This document shows, piece by piece, positions 14,401 through 28,724 of a stretch of 64,000 nt of DNA. Position 1 is the stretch's first letter. The number at the start of each line of letters is the position of its first letter. Source of the DNA: Calliopsis andreniformis. Its lineage: Eukaryota; Arthropoda; Insecta; Hymenoptera; Andrenidae. Both the position numbers and the translations under genes were made by a program. Location: the NCBI RefSeq assembly GCF_051401765.1, contig NW_027480601.1, positions 310,001 through 374,000 of the forward strand. Direction: 5' to 3'. The notes beneath the pieces were generated by a model. That model ran no database searches, was not told where the DNA came from, and was given only the letters and a program-made list of their open reading frames with translations.

Positions 14401-14683
14401 CCTCAATTCTCAATCCTCAATCCACAATCCTCAACCTTCAATCCTCAATACTCAGTCTTCAATGCTCAATCCTCAATCCTCAATCCTCAATACTCAATCC
14501 TCAACCGTCAATCTTCAATCCTCAATACTCAATCTTCAATCCTCAATCTTCAATCCTCAATACTCAGTCTTCAAACCTCAATCCTCAATCCTCAATCCTC
14601 AATCCTCATTCGTCAATAATCAATACCCAATCCTCAATGTTCAATCCTCAATCCTCAATCCTCAATTCTCAATCCTCAATCCT
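2467..14683. repeat. 12,217-base tandem duplication, copy 1
   Basis: The sequence from here to 14683 reappears immediately downstream at a shift of exactly 12,217 bases. The left limit is set where 2464-2466 (TTT) stops matching 14681-14683 (CCT), while 2474 onward matches 14691 onward. The right limit is blurred because the copies keep matching until 14693/26910, which gives a few bases of junction microhomology. I found three substitutions between the copies: G at 3975 against C at 16192, T at 11532 against C at 23749, and A at 11881 against G at 24098. There may be others. The unit is itself a mosaic of heptamer runs and islands, and nothing in it looks like a gene. Confidence 0.95.
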
Positions 14684-17600
14684 CAATCCTCAATCCCCAA
14701 TCATCAATCCTCAATTTTCAATCCTCAATCCTCAATCCTCAATCCTCAATCCTCAATCCTCAGTCCTCAATCTTCAATCCTCAATACTCAATCTTCTGTA
14801 ATCAATCCTCAATTCTCAATCCTCAATACTCAATCCTCAATCGTCAATCCTCAATCCCCAATCCTCAATCTGCAATCCTCAATGCTCAATCCTCAATCCT
14901 CAATCTTCAATCCACAATACTCAATGTTCAATCATCAATCCTCAATCCTCAATCCTCAATCCTCAATCCTCAATCCTCAATCTTCAATCATCAATACTCA
15001 GTCTTCAATCCTCAATCCTCAATCCTCAATCCTCAATCCTCATTCGTCAATAATCAATACCCAATCCTCAATCTTCAATCCTCAATCCTCAATCCTCAAT
15101 CCTCAATTCTCAATCCTCAATCCTCAATCCTCAGACCTCAAACAGCAATACTCAACCCTCAGTCCTCGTCCTCAATACACAACCATCAATACTCAATCGT
15201 CAATCTTCAATCTTCAATATTCAATCTTCAGTCCTCAATCCTCAATCCTCGATCCTCAATCCTAAATCCTCAATATTCAAACAGCAATACCCAATCCTCA
15301 ATCTTCAATCCTCAATCCTCAATCCTCAGACCTCAAACATCAATACTCAACCCTCAGTCCTCGTCCTCAATCCACAACCCTCAATCCTCAATCCGCAGTC
15401 CTCAATCCTCAATCCTCAATCCTCAAACCTCAATCCTCAACCGTCAGTCCTCGTTCTCAATCCTCAAATATCAACCCTCAATCCTTAATCTTCAATCATC
15501 AATAATCAATCTTCAATTCTCAATCCTCAACCCTCAATCCTCAATCCTCAATCCTCAATATTCAACACACAACCGTCAACCATCAATCATCAATACTCAA
15601 CCATCAATACTCAATTCTCAATACTCAATAGAATATCCTGAATTCTCATGGTTCAATACTCAATCCACAAAATTCAATAATGAAATCTCAATACTCAAAC
15701 ATCAATTCTCAACACACAATCCTCAATACTCAGTCCTCTCTGTTCAATCCTCCATCCTCAATCCTCAATCCTCAAGCGTCAATCCTCAATCCTCAATCCT
15801 CAACCCTCAATCCTCAGTCCTCAAACTTCAATCCGGAATCCTCAATCCTGAATCCTCAATCTTCACCCGTCAGTCGTCAGCAATCAATTGTCAATCATCA
15901 ATCCTCAATAGAATATCCTCAATTCACAGCTTTCAATACTCAATCCCCATTCTTCAATCGTCAAATCTCAATCCACAAACATCAATTCTCATCACTCAAC
16001 CCACAACACTCAGTCCTCAATCTTCAATCTTCAATCCTCAATCCTCAATCTTCAATCCTCAATACTCAATCTTCAATCCTCAATCCTCAATCCTCATTTC
16101 TCAATCCTCAATCCTCAGTCCTCAGTCCTCAAACCTCAATCCTCTACCCTCATCCCTCATCCTCAATCCTCAATCGACAATCCGCAATCCTCAATCTTCA
16201 ATCCTCAATCCTCAATCCTCAATCCTCAATCCTCAATCCTCAGTCCTCAAACCTCAATCCAGAATCCTCAATCCTGAATCCTCAATCTTCAGCCCTCAGT
16301 CCACAACAATCCGTTGTTAATCCTCAATCCTCAATAGAATATCCTCAATTCACAGTTTTCAATACTCAACACTCAATCTGCAATCTTCAAATCTCTATCC
16401 ACAAACATCAATTTTCATCACTCAACCCTCAACACTCAGTCCTCAATTTTCAATCCTCAATCCTCAATTCTCAATCTTCAATCCTCAATACTGAATCTTC
16501 GTTCCTCAATCCTCAATCCTCAATCCTCAATTCTCAATCCTCAATCCTCAATCCTCAATCTTCAATCCTCAATCCTCAATCCTCAATTCTCAATCCTCAA
16601 TCCTCAGTCCTCAGTCCTCTAACCTGAATCCTCAACCCTCAGCCCTCATCCTCAATCCTCAATCCTTAATCCTCAATCCTCAATTCTCAATCCTCAATCC
16701 ACAATCCTCAACCTTCAATCCGCAATACTCAGTCTTCAATGCTCAATCCTCAATACTCAATCCTCAATACTCAATCCTCAATCGTCAATCTTCAGTCCTC
16801 AATCCTCAATTCTCAATCCTCAATCCTCAATCCTCAGACCTCAAACAGCAATACTCAACCCTCAGTCCTCGTCCTCAATACACAACCATCAATACTCAAT
16901 CGTCAATCTTCAATCTTCAATATTCAATCTTCAGTCATCAATCCTCAATCCTCAATCCTCAATCCTCAGACCTCAAACCTCAAACCTGAATCCCCAATCC
17001 TGAATCCTCAATCTTCAGACCTCAGTCCTCAACAATCAGTTGTCAATTCACAATCCTCAATAGAAGATCATCAATTCACAGTTTTCAATACACAATACTC
17101 AATCTGCAATCTTCAAATCTCTATCCACAAACATCAATTCTCATCATTCAACCCTCAACACTCAGTCCCCAATCCTCAATCTTCAATCCTCAACCCTCAA
17201 ACCGCAATCCTCAATACTCAACCTTCAATACTCAATACTCAATCATCAATGCTCAAACTTCAATCCTCAATCCTCAATCCTCAATCCTCAATCCTCAATC
17301 ATCAATCTTCAATCCTCAATACTCAATCTTCAATCCTCAATCCTCAATCCTCAATCCTCAATACACAATCCTCAATCCTCAACAGACAACCTTCAATCCT
17401 CAATACTCAATCTTCAATCCTCAATCCTCAATCCTCAATCCTCAATCCTCAGTCCTCAATCCTCAATCCTCAATGCTCACTCCTCATTCTTCAATCCTCA
17501 ATACCCTATCCTCAATCTTCAATCCTCAATCCTCAATCCTCAATTCTCAATCCTCAATCCTCAATCGTCAGAACTCAAACATCAATACTCAATCCTGAGT

Positions 17601-20600
17601 CCTCGTCCTCAATCCACAACCCTCAATCCTCAATCCTCAATCTTCAATCCTCAATCCATAATCCTCAATCCTCAATCCTCAATCCTCAGTCCTCAATTCT
17701 CAATCCTCAATCCTCAGTCCTCAGGCCTCTAACCTGAATCCTCAACCCTCAGCCCTCATCCTCAATCCTCAATTCTCAATCCTTAATCCTCAGTCTTCAA
17801 TCCTCAATACTCAATCTTCAATCCTCAGTCCTCAGTCCTCAAACCTCAATTCTGAATCCTCAATCCTGAATCCTCAATCTTCAGCCCTCAGTCCACAACG
17901 ATCTGTTGTTAATCCTCAGTCCTCAATAGAATATCCTTAATTCACAGTTTTCATTCCTCAATACTCAATCTGCAATCTTCAAATCTCTATCCACAAACAT
18001 CAATTCTCATCACTCAACCCTCAACACTCAGTCCCCAATCCTCAATATTCAATCCTCAATTCTCAGCCCTCAATCCTACAATCCTCAAACCTGATTCCTC
18101 AATCTTCAATCCTCAATACCGAATCCTCAATCTTCAATCCTCAATCCTCAATCCTGAATTCTCAATCCTCAAACCTCAATTCACAGACTTCAAACATCAA
18201 TACTCAACCCTCAGTCCTCGACCTCAATCGACAACCCTCAATCCTCAATCCTCAATTTTCAATCATTAATAATCAATCTTCAATCCTCAATCCTCGATCC
18301 TCAATCCTCAACCCTCAATCCTCAATGGTCAGTCCTCAATACCGAATCCTCAAACTTCAATCCTCAATCCTCAATCTTCAATCCTCAATCTTAATCACCA
18401 ATCCTCAATACTCAATCTTCAATCCTCAATCCTCAATCCTCAATCCTCAATCCTCAATCTTCAATTCTCAATACTCAATCTTCAATCCTCAATCCTCAAT
18501 CCTCAATCCTCAGTCCTCAATCTTCAATCCTCAATACTCAATCTTCTGTAATCAATCCTCAATTCTCAATTCTCAAAACTCAATCCTCAATCGTCAATCC
18601 TCAATCCCCAATCCTCAATCTTCTATCCTCAATCCTCAATCCTCAATCCTCAATACTCAATCTTCAATCCACAATACTCAATCTTCAATCCTCAATCCTC
18701 AATCCTCAATACTCAATCCTCAATCCTCAATCCTCAACCTTCAATCCTCAATACTCAGTCTTCAATCCTACAATCCTCAACCTTCAATCCTCAATACTCA
18801 GTCTTCAATGCTCAATCCTCAATCCTCAATCCTCAATCCTCAATCCTCAATTCTCAATCCTCAATCCACAATCCTCAACCTTCAATCCTCAATACTCAGT
18901 CTTCAATGCTCAATCCTCAATCCTCAATCCTCAATACTCAATCCTCAACCGTCAATCTTCAATCCTCAATACTCAATCTTCAATCCTCAATCCTCAATCC
19001 TCAATCCTCAATCCTCAATCCTCAATCGTCAATCTTCAATCCTCAATCCTCAACCCTCAATCGTCAGGCATCAATTCTCAATACTCAATCTTCAATCCTC
19101 TATCCTCAATCCTCATTCCTCAATGCTCATTCTTCAATCCTCAATACCTAATCCTCAATCTTCAATCCTCAATCCTCAATCCTCAACTCTCAATCCTCAA
19201 TCCTCAGTCCTCAGTCCTCAAACCTCAATCCTCAACCCTCAGCCCTCATCCTCAATCCTCAATCCTCAATCTTCAATCCTCAATCCTCAACCCTCAACCC
19301 TCAGTAATCAATCCTCAATCCTCAGTCCTCAAACCTCAATCCTGAATCCTGAATCCTGAATCCTCAATCTTCAGACATCAGACCTCAACTGTCAGACGTC
19401 AATCCACAATCCTCGATAGAATATCATCAATTCACAGTTTTCAATACTCAATACTCAATCTGCAATCTTCAGACCTCTATCCCCAAACATCAATTCTCAT
19501 CACTCAACCCTCAACACTCAGTCCCCAATCCTCAATCTTCAATCCTCAATCCTCAATCCGCAATCCTCAATCCTCAATGTTCAATCCACAATACTCAATC
19601 TTCAATCCTCAATCCTCAATCCTCAATCCTCAATCCTCAATCCTCAATCGTCAATCTTCAATCCTCAATACTCAATCTTCTGTAATCAATCCTCAATTCT
19701 CAATCCTCAATACTCAATCCTCAATCCTCAATCCTCAATCCTCAATCCTCAATCCTCAATCATCAAACCTCAATCTTCAATCCTCAGTCCCAAATCCTCA
19801 ATCTTCATAACTCAATCCTCAATCCTCATTCTTCAATACTCAATACCCAATCCTCAATATTCAATCCTCAATCCTCAATCCTCAATTCTCAATCCTCAAT
19901 CCTCAGTCCTCAATCTTCAATCCTCAATACTCAATCTTCTGTAATCAATCCTCAATTCTCAATCCTCAATACTCAATCCTCAATTCTCAATCCTCAATAC
20001 TCAATCCTCAATCGTGAATCCTCAATCCCCAATCCTCAATCTTCAATCCTCAATCCTCAATCACCAATCCTCAACCTCAATTATCAACACACAACCCTCA
20101 ACCATCAATCCTCAATACTCAACCATCAATCCTCAATTCTCAATACTCAATAGAATGTCCTGAATTCTCATGGTTTAATACTCATCCACAAAATTCAATA
20201 ATCAACCCTCAGTCCTCAAACATCAATCCTCAACACTCTATCCTCAATACTCAGTCCTCTCTCTTCAATCCTCCATCCTCAATCCTCAATCCTCAAGCGT
20301 CAATCCTCAATCCGCAATACTCAACCATCAATCCTCAGTCCTCAAACTTCAATCCGGAGTCCTCAATCCTGAATCCTCAACCTTCAGCCGACGGTCCCCA
20401 ACAATTAACTGTCAATCCACAACCCTCAATAGAATATCCTCAATTCATAGTTCTCAATACTCAATCCCCATTCTACAATCTTCAAATCTCAATCCACAAA
20501 CATCAATTATCGTCACTCAACCCGCAACACTCAGGCCCCAATACTCAATATTCAATCCTCAATCCTCAATCCTCAATCCACAATCCTCAACCTTCGATTC

Positions 20601-23600
20601 TCAATGCTCACTCTTCGATGCTCATTCCTCAATCCTCAATCCTCAATCCTCAATCCTTAGACCTCAGACATCAATACTCAACCCTCAGTCCTCGTCCTCA
20701 ATCCACAACCCTCAATCCTCAATCCTCAGTCCTCAATCCTCAATCCTCAATCCTCAAACCTCAATACTCAACCGTCAGTCCTCGTCCTCAATCCTCAAAT
20801 ATCAACCCTCAATCCTTAATCTTCAATCATCAATACTCAATCTACAATTCTCAATCCTCAATCCTCAATCCTCAATCCTCAATCCTCAATATTCAAGACA
20901 CAACCGTCAACCATCAATCCTCAATACTCAACCATCAATACTCAATTCTCAATACTCAATAGAGTATCCAGAATTCTCATGGTTCAATACTCAATCCACA
21001 AAATTCAATAATCAAATCTCAATACTCAAACATCAATTCTCAACACTCAATCCTCAATACTCAGTCCTCTCTGTTCAATCCTCCATCCTCAATCCTCAAT
21101 CCTCAAGCGTCAATCCTCAATCCTCAATCCTCAACCCTCAATCCTCAGTCCTCAAATTTCAATCCGGAATCCTCAATCCTGAATCCTCAATCTTCACCCG
21201 TCAGTCCTCAGCAATCAATTGTCAATCATCAATCCTCAATAGAATATCCTCAATTCACAGCTTTCAATACTCAATCCCCATTCTTCAATCGTCAAATCTC
21301 AATCCACAAACATCAATTCTCATCACTCAACCCACAACACTCAGTCCTCAATCTTCAATCTTCAATCCTCATTCCTCAATCTTCAATCCTCAATACTCAA
21401 TCTTCAATCCTCAATCCTCAACTCTCAATCCTCAATACTCAATCCTCAAACCTCAATCCTCAATCCTCAGTCCCCAATCCTCATTCTTCAATCCTCAATA
21501 CCCAATCCTCAATCTTCAATCCTCAATGCTCAATCCTCAATTCTCAATCCTCAATCCTCAATCCTCAGACCTCAAACGTCAATACTCAACCCTCAGTCCT
21601 CGTCCTCAATCCACAACCCTCAATCCTCAATCCTCAGTCCTCAATGCTCACTCCTCATTCTTGAATCCTCAATACCCAATCCTCAATCTTCAATCCTCAA
21701 TCCTCAATCCTCAATTCTCAATCCTCAATCCTCAATCCTCAATCCTCAATCCTCAATCCTCAATATTCAAGACACAACCGTCAACCATCAATCCTCAATA
21801 CTCAACCATCAATACTCAATTCTCAATACTCAATAGAGTATCCAGAATTCTCATGGTTCAATACTCAATCCACAAAATTCAATAATCAAATCTCAATACT
21901 CAAACATCAATTCTCAACACTCAATCCTCAATACTCAGTCCTCTCTGTTCAATCCTCCATCCTCAGTCCTCAATCCTCAAGCGTCAATCCTCAATCCTCA
22001 ATCCTCAACCCTCAATCCTCAATTCTCAATACTCAATAGAATGTCCTGAATTCTCATGGTTTAATACTCATCCACAAAATTCAATAATCAAACCTCAGTC
22101 CTCAAACATCAATCCTCAACACTCTATCCTCAATACTCAGTCCTCTCTCTTCAATCCTCCATCCTCAATCCTCAATCCTCAAGCGTCAATCCTCAATCCG
22201 CAATACTCAACCATCAATCCTCAGTCCTCAAACTTCAATCCGGAGTCCTCAATCCTGAATCCTCAACCTTCAGCCGACGGTCCCCAACAATTAACTGTCA
22301 ATCCACAACCCTCAATAGAATATCCTCAATTCATAGTTCTCAATACTCAATCCCCATTCTACAATCTTCAAATCTCAATCCACAAACATCAATTATCGTC
22401 ACTCAACCCGCAACACTCAGGCCCCAATACTCAATATTCAATCCTCAATCCTCAATCCTCAATCCACAATCCTCAACCTTCGATTCTCAATGCTCACTCT
22501 TCGATGCTCATTCCTCAATCCTCAATCCTCAATACTCAATCCTCAATCCTCAATCCTTAGACCTCAGACATCAATACTCAACCCTCAGTCCTCGTCCTCA
22601 ATCCACAACCCTCAATCCTCAATCCTCAGTCCTCAATCCTCAATCCTCAATCCTCAAACCTCAATCCTCAATCCTCAGTCCCCAATCCTCATTCTTCAAT
22701 CCTCAATACCCAATCCTCAATCTTCAATCCTCAATGCTCAATCCTCAATTCTCAATCCTCAATCCTCAATCCTCAGACCTCAAACGTCAATACTCAACCC
22801 TCAGTCCTCGTCCTCAATCCACAACCCTCAATCCTCAATCCTCAGTCCTCAATGCTCACTCCTCATTCTTGAATCCTCAATACCCAATCCTCAATCTTCA
22901 ATCCTCAATCCTCAATCCTCAATTCTCAATCCTCAATCCTCAATCCTCAGAACTCAAACATCAATACTCAACCCTGAGTCCTCGTCCTCAATCCACAACC
23001 CTCAATCCTCAATCCTCAATCCTCAATCCTCAATCTTCAATCCTCAATACTCAGTCTTCAATCCTCAATCCTCAATCCTCAATCCTCAATCCTCATTCGT
23101 CAATAATCAATACCCAATCCTCAATCTTCAATCCTCAATCCTCAATCCTCAATTCTCAATCCTCAATCCTCAATCCTCAGACCCCAAGCAGCAATACTCA
23201 ACCCTCAGCCCTCGTCCTCAATACACAACCATCAATACTCAATCGTCAATCTTCAATCTTCAATATTCAATCTTCAGTCCTCAATCCTCAATCCTCGATC
23301 CTCAAACCTAAATCCTCAATATTCAAACAGCAATACCCAATCCTCAATCTTCAATCCGCAATCCTTCATCGTCAATCCTCAATCCTCAATCCTCAATCCT
23401 CAATCCTCAATCCTCAGTCCTCAAACCTCAAACCTGAATCCCCAACCCTGAATCCTCAATCTTCAGACCTCAGTCCTCAACAATCAGTTGTCAAATCACA
23501 ATCCTCAATAGAAGATCATCAATTCACAGTTTTCAATACACAATACTCAACCTGCAATCTTCAAATCTCTATCCACAAACATCAATTCCCATCATTCAAC

Positions 23601-26600
23601 CCTCAACACTCAGTCCCCAATCCACAATCTTCAATCCTCAATCCTCAAACCGCAATCCTCAATACTCAATCTTCAATCCTCAATTCCCAATCCTCAATCT
23701 TCATTCCTCAATCCTCAATCCTCAATTCTCAATCCTCAATCCTACAATCCTCAACCTTCAATCCTCAATACTCAGTCTTCAATCCTACAATCCTCAACCT
23801 TCAATCCTCAATACTCAGTCTTCAATGCTCAATCCTCAATCCTCAATCCTCAATCCTCAATCCTCAATTCTCAATCCTCAATCCACGATCCTCAACCTTC
23901 AATCCTCAATACTCAGTCTTCAATGCTCAATCCTCAATCCTCAATCCTCAATACTCAATCCTCAACCGTCAATCTTCAATCCTCAATACTCAATCTTCAA
24001 TCCTCAATCCTCAATCCTCATTCCTCAATCCTCAATACCCAATCCTCAATCTTCAATACTCAATCCTCAATCCTCAATTCTCAATCCTCAATCCTCAGTC
24101 CTCAGTCCTCTAACCTGAATCCTCAACCCTCAGCCCTCATCCTCAATCCTCAATCCTCAATCCTCAATCCTCAATTCTCAATCCTCAATCCACAATCCTC
24201 AACCTTCAATCCTCAATACTCAGTCTTCAATGCTCAATCCTCAATCCTCAATCCTCAATACTCAATCCTCAATCGTCAATCTTCAGTCCTCAATACACAA
24301 CCTTCAATCCTCATTCTTCAATCCTCAATACCCAATCCTCAATCTTCAATCCTCAATCCTCAATCCTCAATTCTCAATCCTCAATCCTCAGTCCTCAATC
24401 TTCAATCCTCAATACTCAATCTTCTGTAATCAATCCTCAATTCTCAATCCTCAATACTCAATCCTCAATCGTCAATCCTCAATCCCCAATCCTCAATCTT
24501 CAATCCTCAATCCTCAATCCTCAATCCTCAATCCTCAATCCTCAATCTTCAATCCTCAATACTCAATCTTCAATCCTCAATCCTCAGTCCTCAATCTTCA
24601 AACCTCAATGCTCAATTCTCAATCCTCAATCCTCAGTCCTCAATCCTCAATCCTCAATCCTCAAACCTGAATCCTCAATCCTCAATACTCAATCTTCAAT
24701 GCTCAATCCTCAGTCCTCAATCTTCATTCCTCAATGCACAATACTCAATCCTCAATACTCAGTCCTCAATCCTCAATCCTCAATCCTCAAACCTCAATCC
24801 TCAATCCTCAAACCTGATTCCTCAATCTTCAATCCTCAATACCGAATCCTCAATCTTCAATCCTCAATCCTCAATCCTGAATTCTCAATCCTCAAACCTC
24901 AATTCACAGACTTCAAACATCAATACTCAACCCTCAGTCCTCGACCTCAATCGACAACACTCAATCCTCAATCCTCAATTTTCAATCATTAATAATCAAT
25001 CTTCAATCCTCAATCCTCGATCCTCAATCCTCAACCCTCAATCCTCAATGTTCAGTCCTCAATACCGAATCCTCAAACTTCAATCCTCAATACTCAATCT
25101 TCAATCCTCAATCTTAATCACCAATCCTCAATACTCAATCTTCAATCCTCAATCCTCAATCCTCAATCCTCAATCCTCAATCTTCAATTCTCAATACTCA
25201 ATCTTCAATCCTCAATCCTCAATCCTCAATCCTCAGTCCTCAATCTTCAATCCTCAATACTCAATCTTCTGTAATCAATCCTCAATTCTCAATTCTCAAA
25301 ACTCAATCCTCAATCGTCAATCCTCAATCCCCAATCCTCAATCTTCTATCCTCAATCCTCAATCCTCAATCCTCAATACTCAATCTTCAATCCACAATAC
25401 TCAATCTTCAATCCTCAATCCTCAATCCTCAATCCTCAATCCTCAATCCTCAATCCTCAATCTTCAATCCTCAATACTCAGTCTTCAATCCTCAATCCTC
25501 AATCCTCAATCCTCAATCCTCATTCGTCAATAATCAATACCCAATCCTCAATCTTCAATCCTCAATCCTCAATCCTCAATTCTCAATCCTCAATCCTCAA
25601 TCCTCAGACCTCAAACAGCAATACTCAACCCTCAGTCCTCGTTCTCAATACACAACCATCAATACTCAATCGTCAATCTTCAATCTTCAATATTCAATCT
25701 TCAGTCCTCAATCCTCAATCCTCGATCATCAATCCTAAATCCTCAATATTCAAACAGCAATACCCAATCCTCAGTCTTCAATCCGCAATCCTCAATCATC
25801 AATCCTCAATCCTCAATCCTCAATCCTCAATCCTCAATCCTCAGTCCTCAAACCTCAAACCTGAATCCCCAACCCTGAATCCTCAATCTTCAGACCTCAG
25901 TCCTCAACAATCAGTTGTCAATTCACAATCCTCAATAGAAGATCATCAATTCACAGTTTCCAATACACAATACTGAATCTGCAATCTTCAAATCTCTATC
26001 CACAAACATCAATACTCATCATTCAACCCTCAACACTCAGTCCGCAATCCTCAATCTTCAATACTCAATCCTTAATCCTCAATCCTCGATCCACAATCTT
26101 CAATCCTCAATACTCAATCTTCAATCCTCGATCCTCAATCCTCAATCTTCAATCCTCAATCCTCAATCCTCAGTCCTCAAACCTCAAACCTGAATCCCCA
26201 ACCCTGAATCCTCAATCTTCAGACCTTAGTCCTCAACAATCAGTTGTCAATTCACAATCCTCAATAGAAGATCATCATTTCACAGCTTTCAATACTCAAT
26301 ACTCCAACTGCAATCATCAAATCTCTATCCACAAACATCAATTCTCATCACTCAACACTCAACACTCAGTCCCCAATCCTCAATCTTCAATCCTCAATCC
26401 TCAAACCGCAATCCTCAATACTCAATCTTCAATCCTCAATTCCCAATCCTCAGTCTTCATTCCTCAATCCTCAATCCTCAATTCTCAATCCTCAATCCTA
26501 CAATCCTCAACCTTCAATCCTCAATACTCAGTCTTCAATCCTACAATCCTCAACCTTCAATCCTCAATACTCAGTCTTCAATGCTCAATCCTCAATCCTC

Positions 26601-26900
26601 AATCCTCAATCCTCAATCCTCAATTCTCAATCCTCAATCCACAATCCTCAACCTTCAATCCTCAATACTCAGTCTTCAATGCTCAATCCTCAATCCTCAA
26701 TCCTCAATACTCAATCCTCAACCGTCAATCTTCAATCCTCAATACTCAATCTTCAATCCTCAATCTTCAATCCTCAATACTCAGTCTTCAAACCTCAATC
26801 CTCAATCCTCAATCCTCAATCCTCATTCGTCAATAATCAATACCCAATCCTCAATGTTCAATCCTCAATCCTCAATCCTCAATTCTCAATCCTCAATCCT
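14684..26900. repeat. 12,217-base tandem duplication, copy 2
   Basis: This is the head-to-tail second copy of 2467-14683, in the same orientation. Distinctive markers keep the 12,217 spacing throughout: GAAATCTCAATACTCAAAC at 3464/15681, the TCCTTAATTCACAG interruption near 5720/17937, the CCGACGGTCCCC cluster near 8171/20388 and the CAAATCACAATCC variant near 11275/23492. The copies separate after about 26910, where copy 2 continues into AGACCTCAAGCAGC instead of AATCCCCAATC. So few differences over 12 kb suggest a recent duplication, ongoing homogenisation, or an assembly duplication; the sequence alone cannot decide. Confidence 0.95.
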
Positions 26901-27856
26901 CAATCCTCAGACCTCAAGCAGCAATACTCAACCCTCAGTCCTCGTCCTCAATACACAACCATCATTACTCAATCGTCAATCTTCAATCTTCAATATTCAA
27001 TCTTCAGTCCTCAATCCTCAATCCTCGATCCTCAATCCTAAATCCTCAATATTCAAACAGCAATACCCAATCCTCAATCTTCAATCCGCAATCCTCAATC
27101 ATCAATCCTCAATCTTCAATACTCAATCCTCAATCCTCAATCCTCAATCCTCAATACTCAACCATCAATCCTTAATTCCCAATACTCAATAGAGTATCCT
27201 GAATTCTCAGGATTCTATACTCAAACCTCAATCCTCAACCCTCAGTAATCAACCCTCAATCCTCAATTCTCAATCCTCAATCTTCAGTCCTCAATCCTCA
27301 ATCCTCAATCCTCAATCCTCAATCCTCAGTTCTCAGTCCTCAAACCTCAATCCTCAACCCTCAAACCTCATCCTCATTCCTCAATTCTCAATCCTCAATC
27401 CTCAGTCCTCAGTCCTCAAAGTTCTATCCTCAAACCTCAGCCCTCTTCGTCAATCCTCAATCCTCAATACTCAATCCTCAGCCTTCAATCCTCAATACTC
27501 AATCTTCAATCCTCAATCCTCAGTCCTCAAACCTCAATTCTGAATCCTCAGTCCTGAATCCTCAACCTTCAGCCCTCAGTCCTCAATAATCAGTTGTCAA
27601 TCCTGAATCCTCAATAGAATATCGTCAATTCTCAGTTTTCAATACTCAATACTCAATCTGCAATCTTCAAATCGCTATCCACAAACATCAATTCTGAATC
27701 CTCAATCCTCAATCTTCAATCCTCAATATTTAATCTTCAATCCTCAATTCTCAAACTTCAATCCTCAATACTGAATCTTCAATCCTCAATCCTCAATCCT
27801 CAATCCTCAATCTTCAATCCTCAATACACAATCTCAAATCCTCAACCCTCAATCCT
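26901..27856. repeat. Array segment matching 1.5-2.3 kb and 30.8-31.5 kb
   Basis: There is no gene. The first 200 bases match sequence also present near 570-800 and 29790-29990 (the AAACAGCAATAC and CCTCGTCCTC markers). From about 27100 to 27856 the segment matches about 1530 to 2285 with no net length change (shift 25572). The hairpin at 27196 corresponds to 1624, and CTCAAATCC at 27833 corresponds to 2261. The match ends where 2287 reads CTTAATCC and this segment reads CTTCAATGCAC. One substitution lies near 1769/27341 (TTTT against TTCT). Confidence 0.85.
27196..27213. repeat. Perfect hairpin, 7-base arms
   Basis: The arms are ATCCTGA and TCAGGAT with loop ATTC. This is the counterpart of the site at 1624 in the matching block. 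Confidence 0.9.
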
Positions 27857-27945
27857 CAATCTTCAATGCACAATCCTCAATCCTCAATCCTCAATCCTCA
27901 ATCCTCAATACTCAACCATCATTGATTCTCAATTCTCAATAGAAT

Positions 27946-27963
27946 ATCCTGAATTCTCAGGAT
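27946..27963. repeat. Perfect hairpin, 7-base arms
   Basis: The arms are ATCCTGA and TCAGGAT with loop ATTC. The flanks differ here: AATAGAAT upstream and GCAATACTC downstream. Confidence 0.9.
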
Positions 27964-28706
27964 GCAATACTCAAACATCAATCCTCAACACTCAGCCCGC
28001 ATCCTCCATCCTCAATACTCGATCCTCAATCCTCAATCTTCAATCCTGAATACTCAATCTTCAATCCTCAATCCTCAATCCTCAAACCTCAGTCCTCAAT
28101 ACTCAGTCATGAATACTCAATCTTCAATACTCAATCCTCAATCCTCAATCCTCAATCCTCAATCCTCAATCCTCAATCATCATTCCCCAAACCTCAATCC
28201 TCAATCCCCAATCCTCAATCCTCATACCCCAAACCTCAATCCTCAATCCTCAATCCTCAATCTTCAATCCTCAATATTTAATCTTCAATCCTCAATCCTC
28301 ATTCTTCAATCCTCAATACCAAAACCTCAATCTTCAATCCACAATCCTCAATCCTCAATTCTCAATCCTCAACCCTCAATCCTCAGACCTCAAACATCAA
28401 TACCCAACGCTCAGTCCTCGTCCTCAATCCACAACCCTCAATCATCAATCCTCAATCTTCAGCCATCAATATTCAATCTTCAATCCTCAATCCTCAGTCC
28501 TCAATCCTCAATCTTCAATCCTCAATCCTCAGTCCTCAATCCTCAATCCTTAATTCTCAATCGTCAATCCTCAATACCCAATCCTCAATTTTCAATCCTC
28601 AATCCCCAATCATCAATCCTCTATCTTCAATACTCAATCCTCAATCCCCAATCCTCAATCCTCAATACTCAACCATCAATCCTCAATTCTCAATACTCAA
28701 TAGAAT

Positions 28707-28724
28707 ATCCTGAATTCTCAGGAT
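28707..28724. repeat. Perfect hairpin, 7-base arms
   Basis: The arms are ATCCTGA and TCAGGAT with loop ATTC. It lies within the block that has no near-identical partner. Confidence 0.9.
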
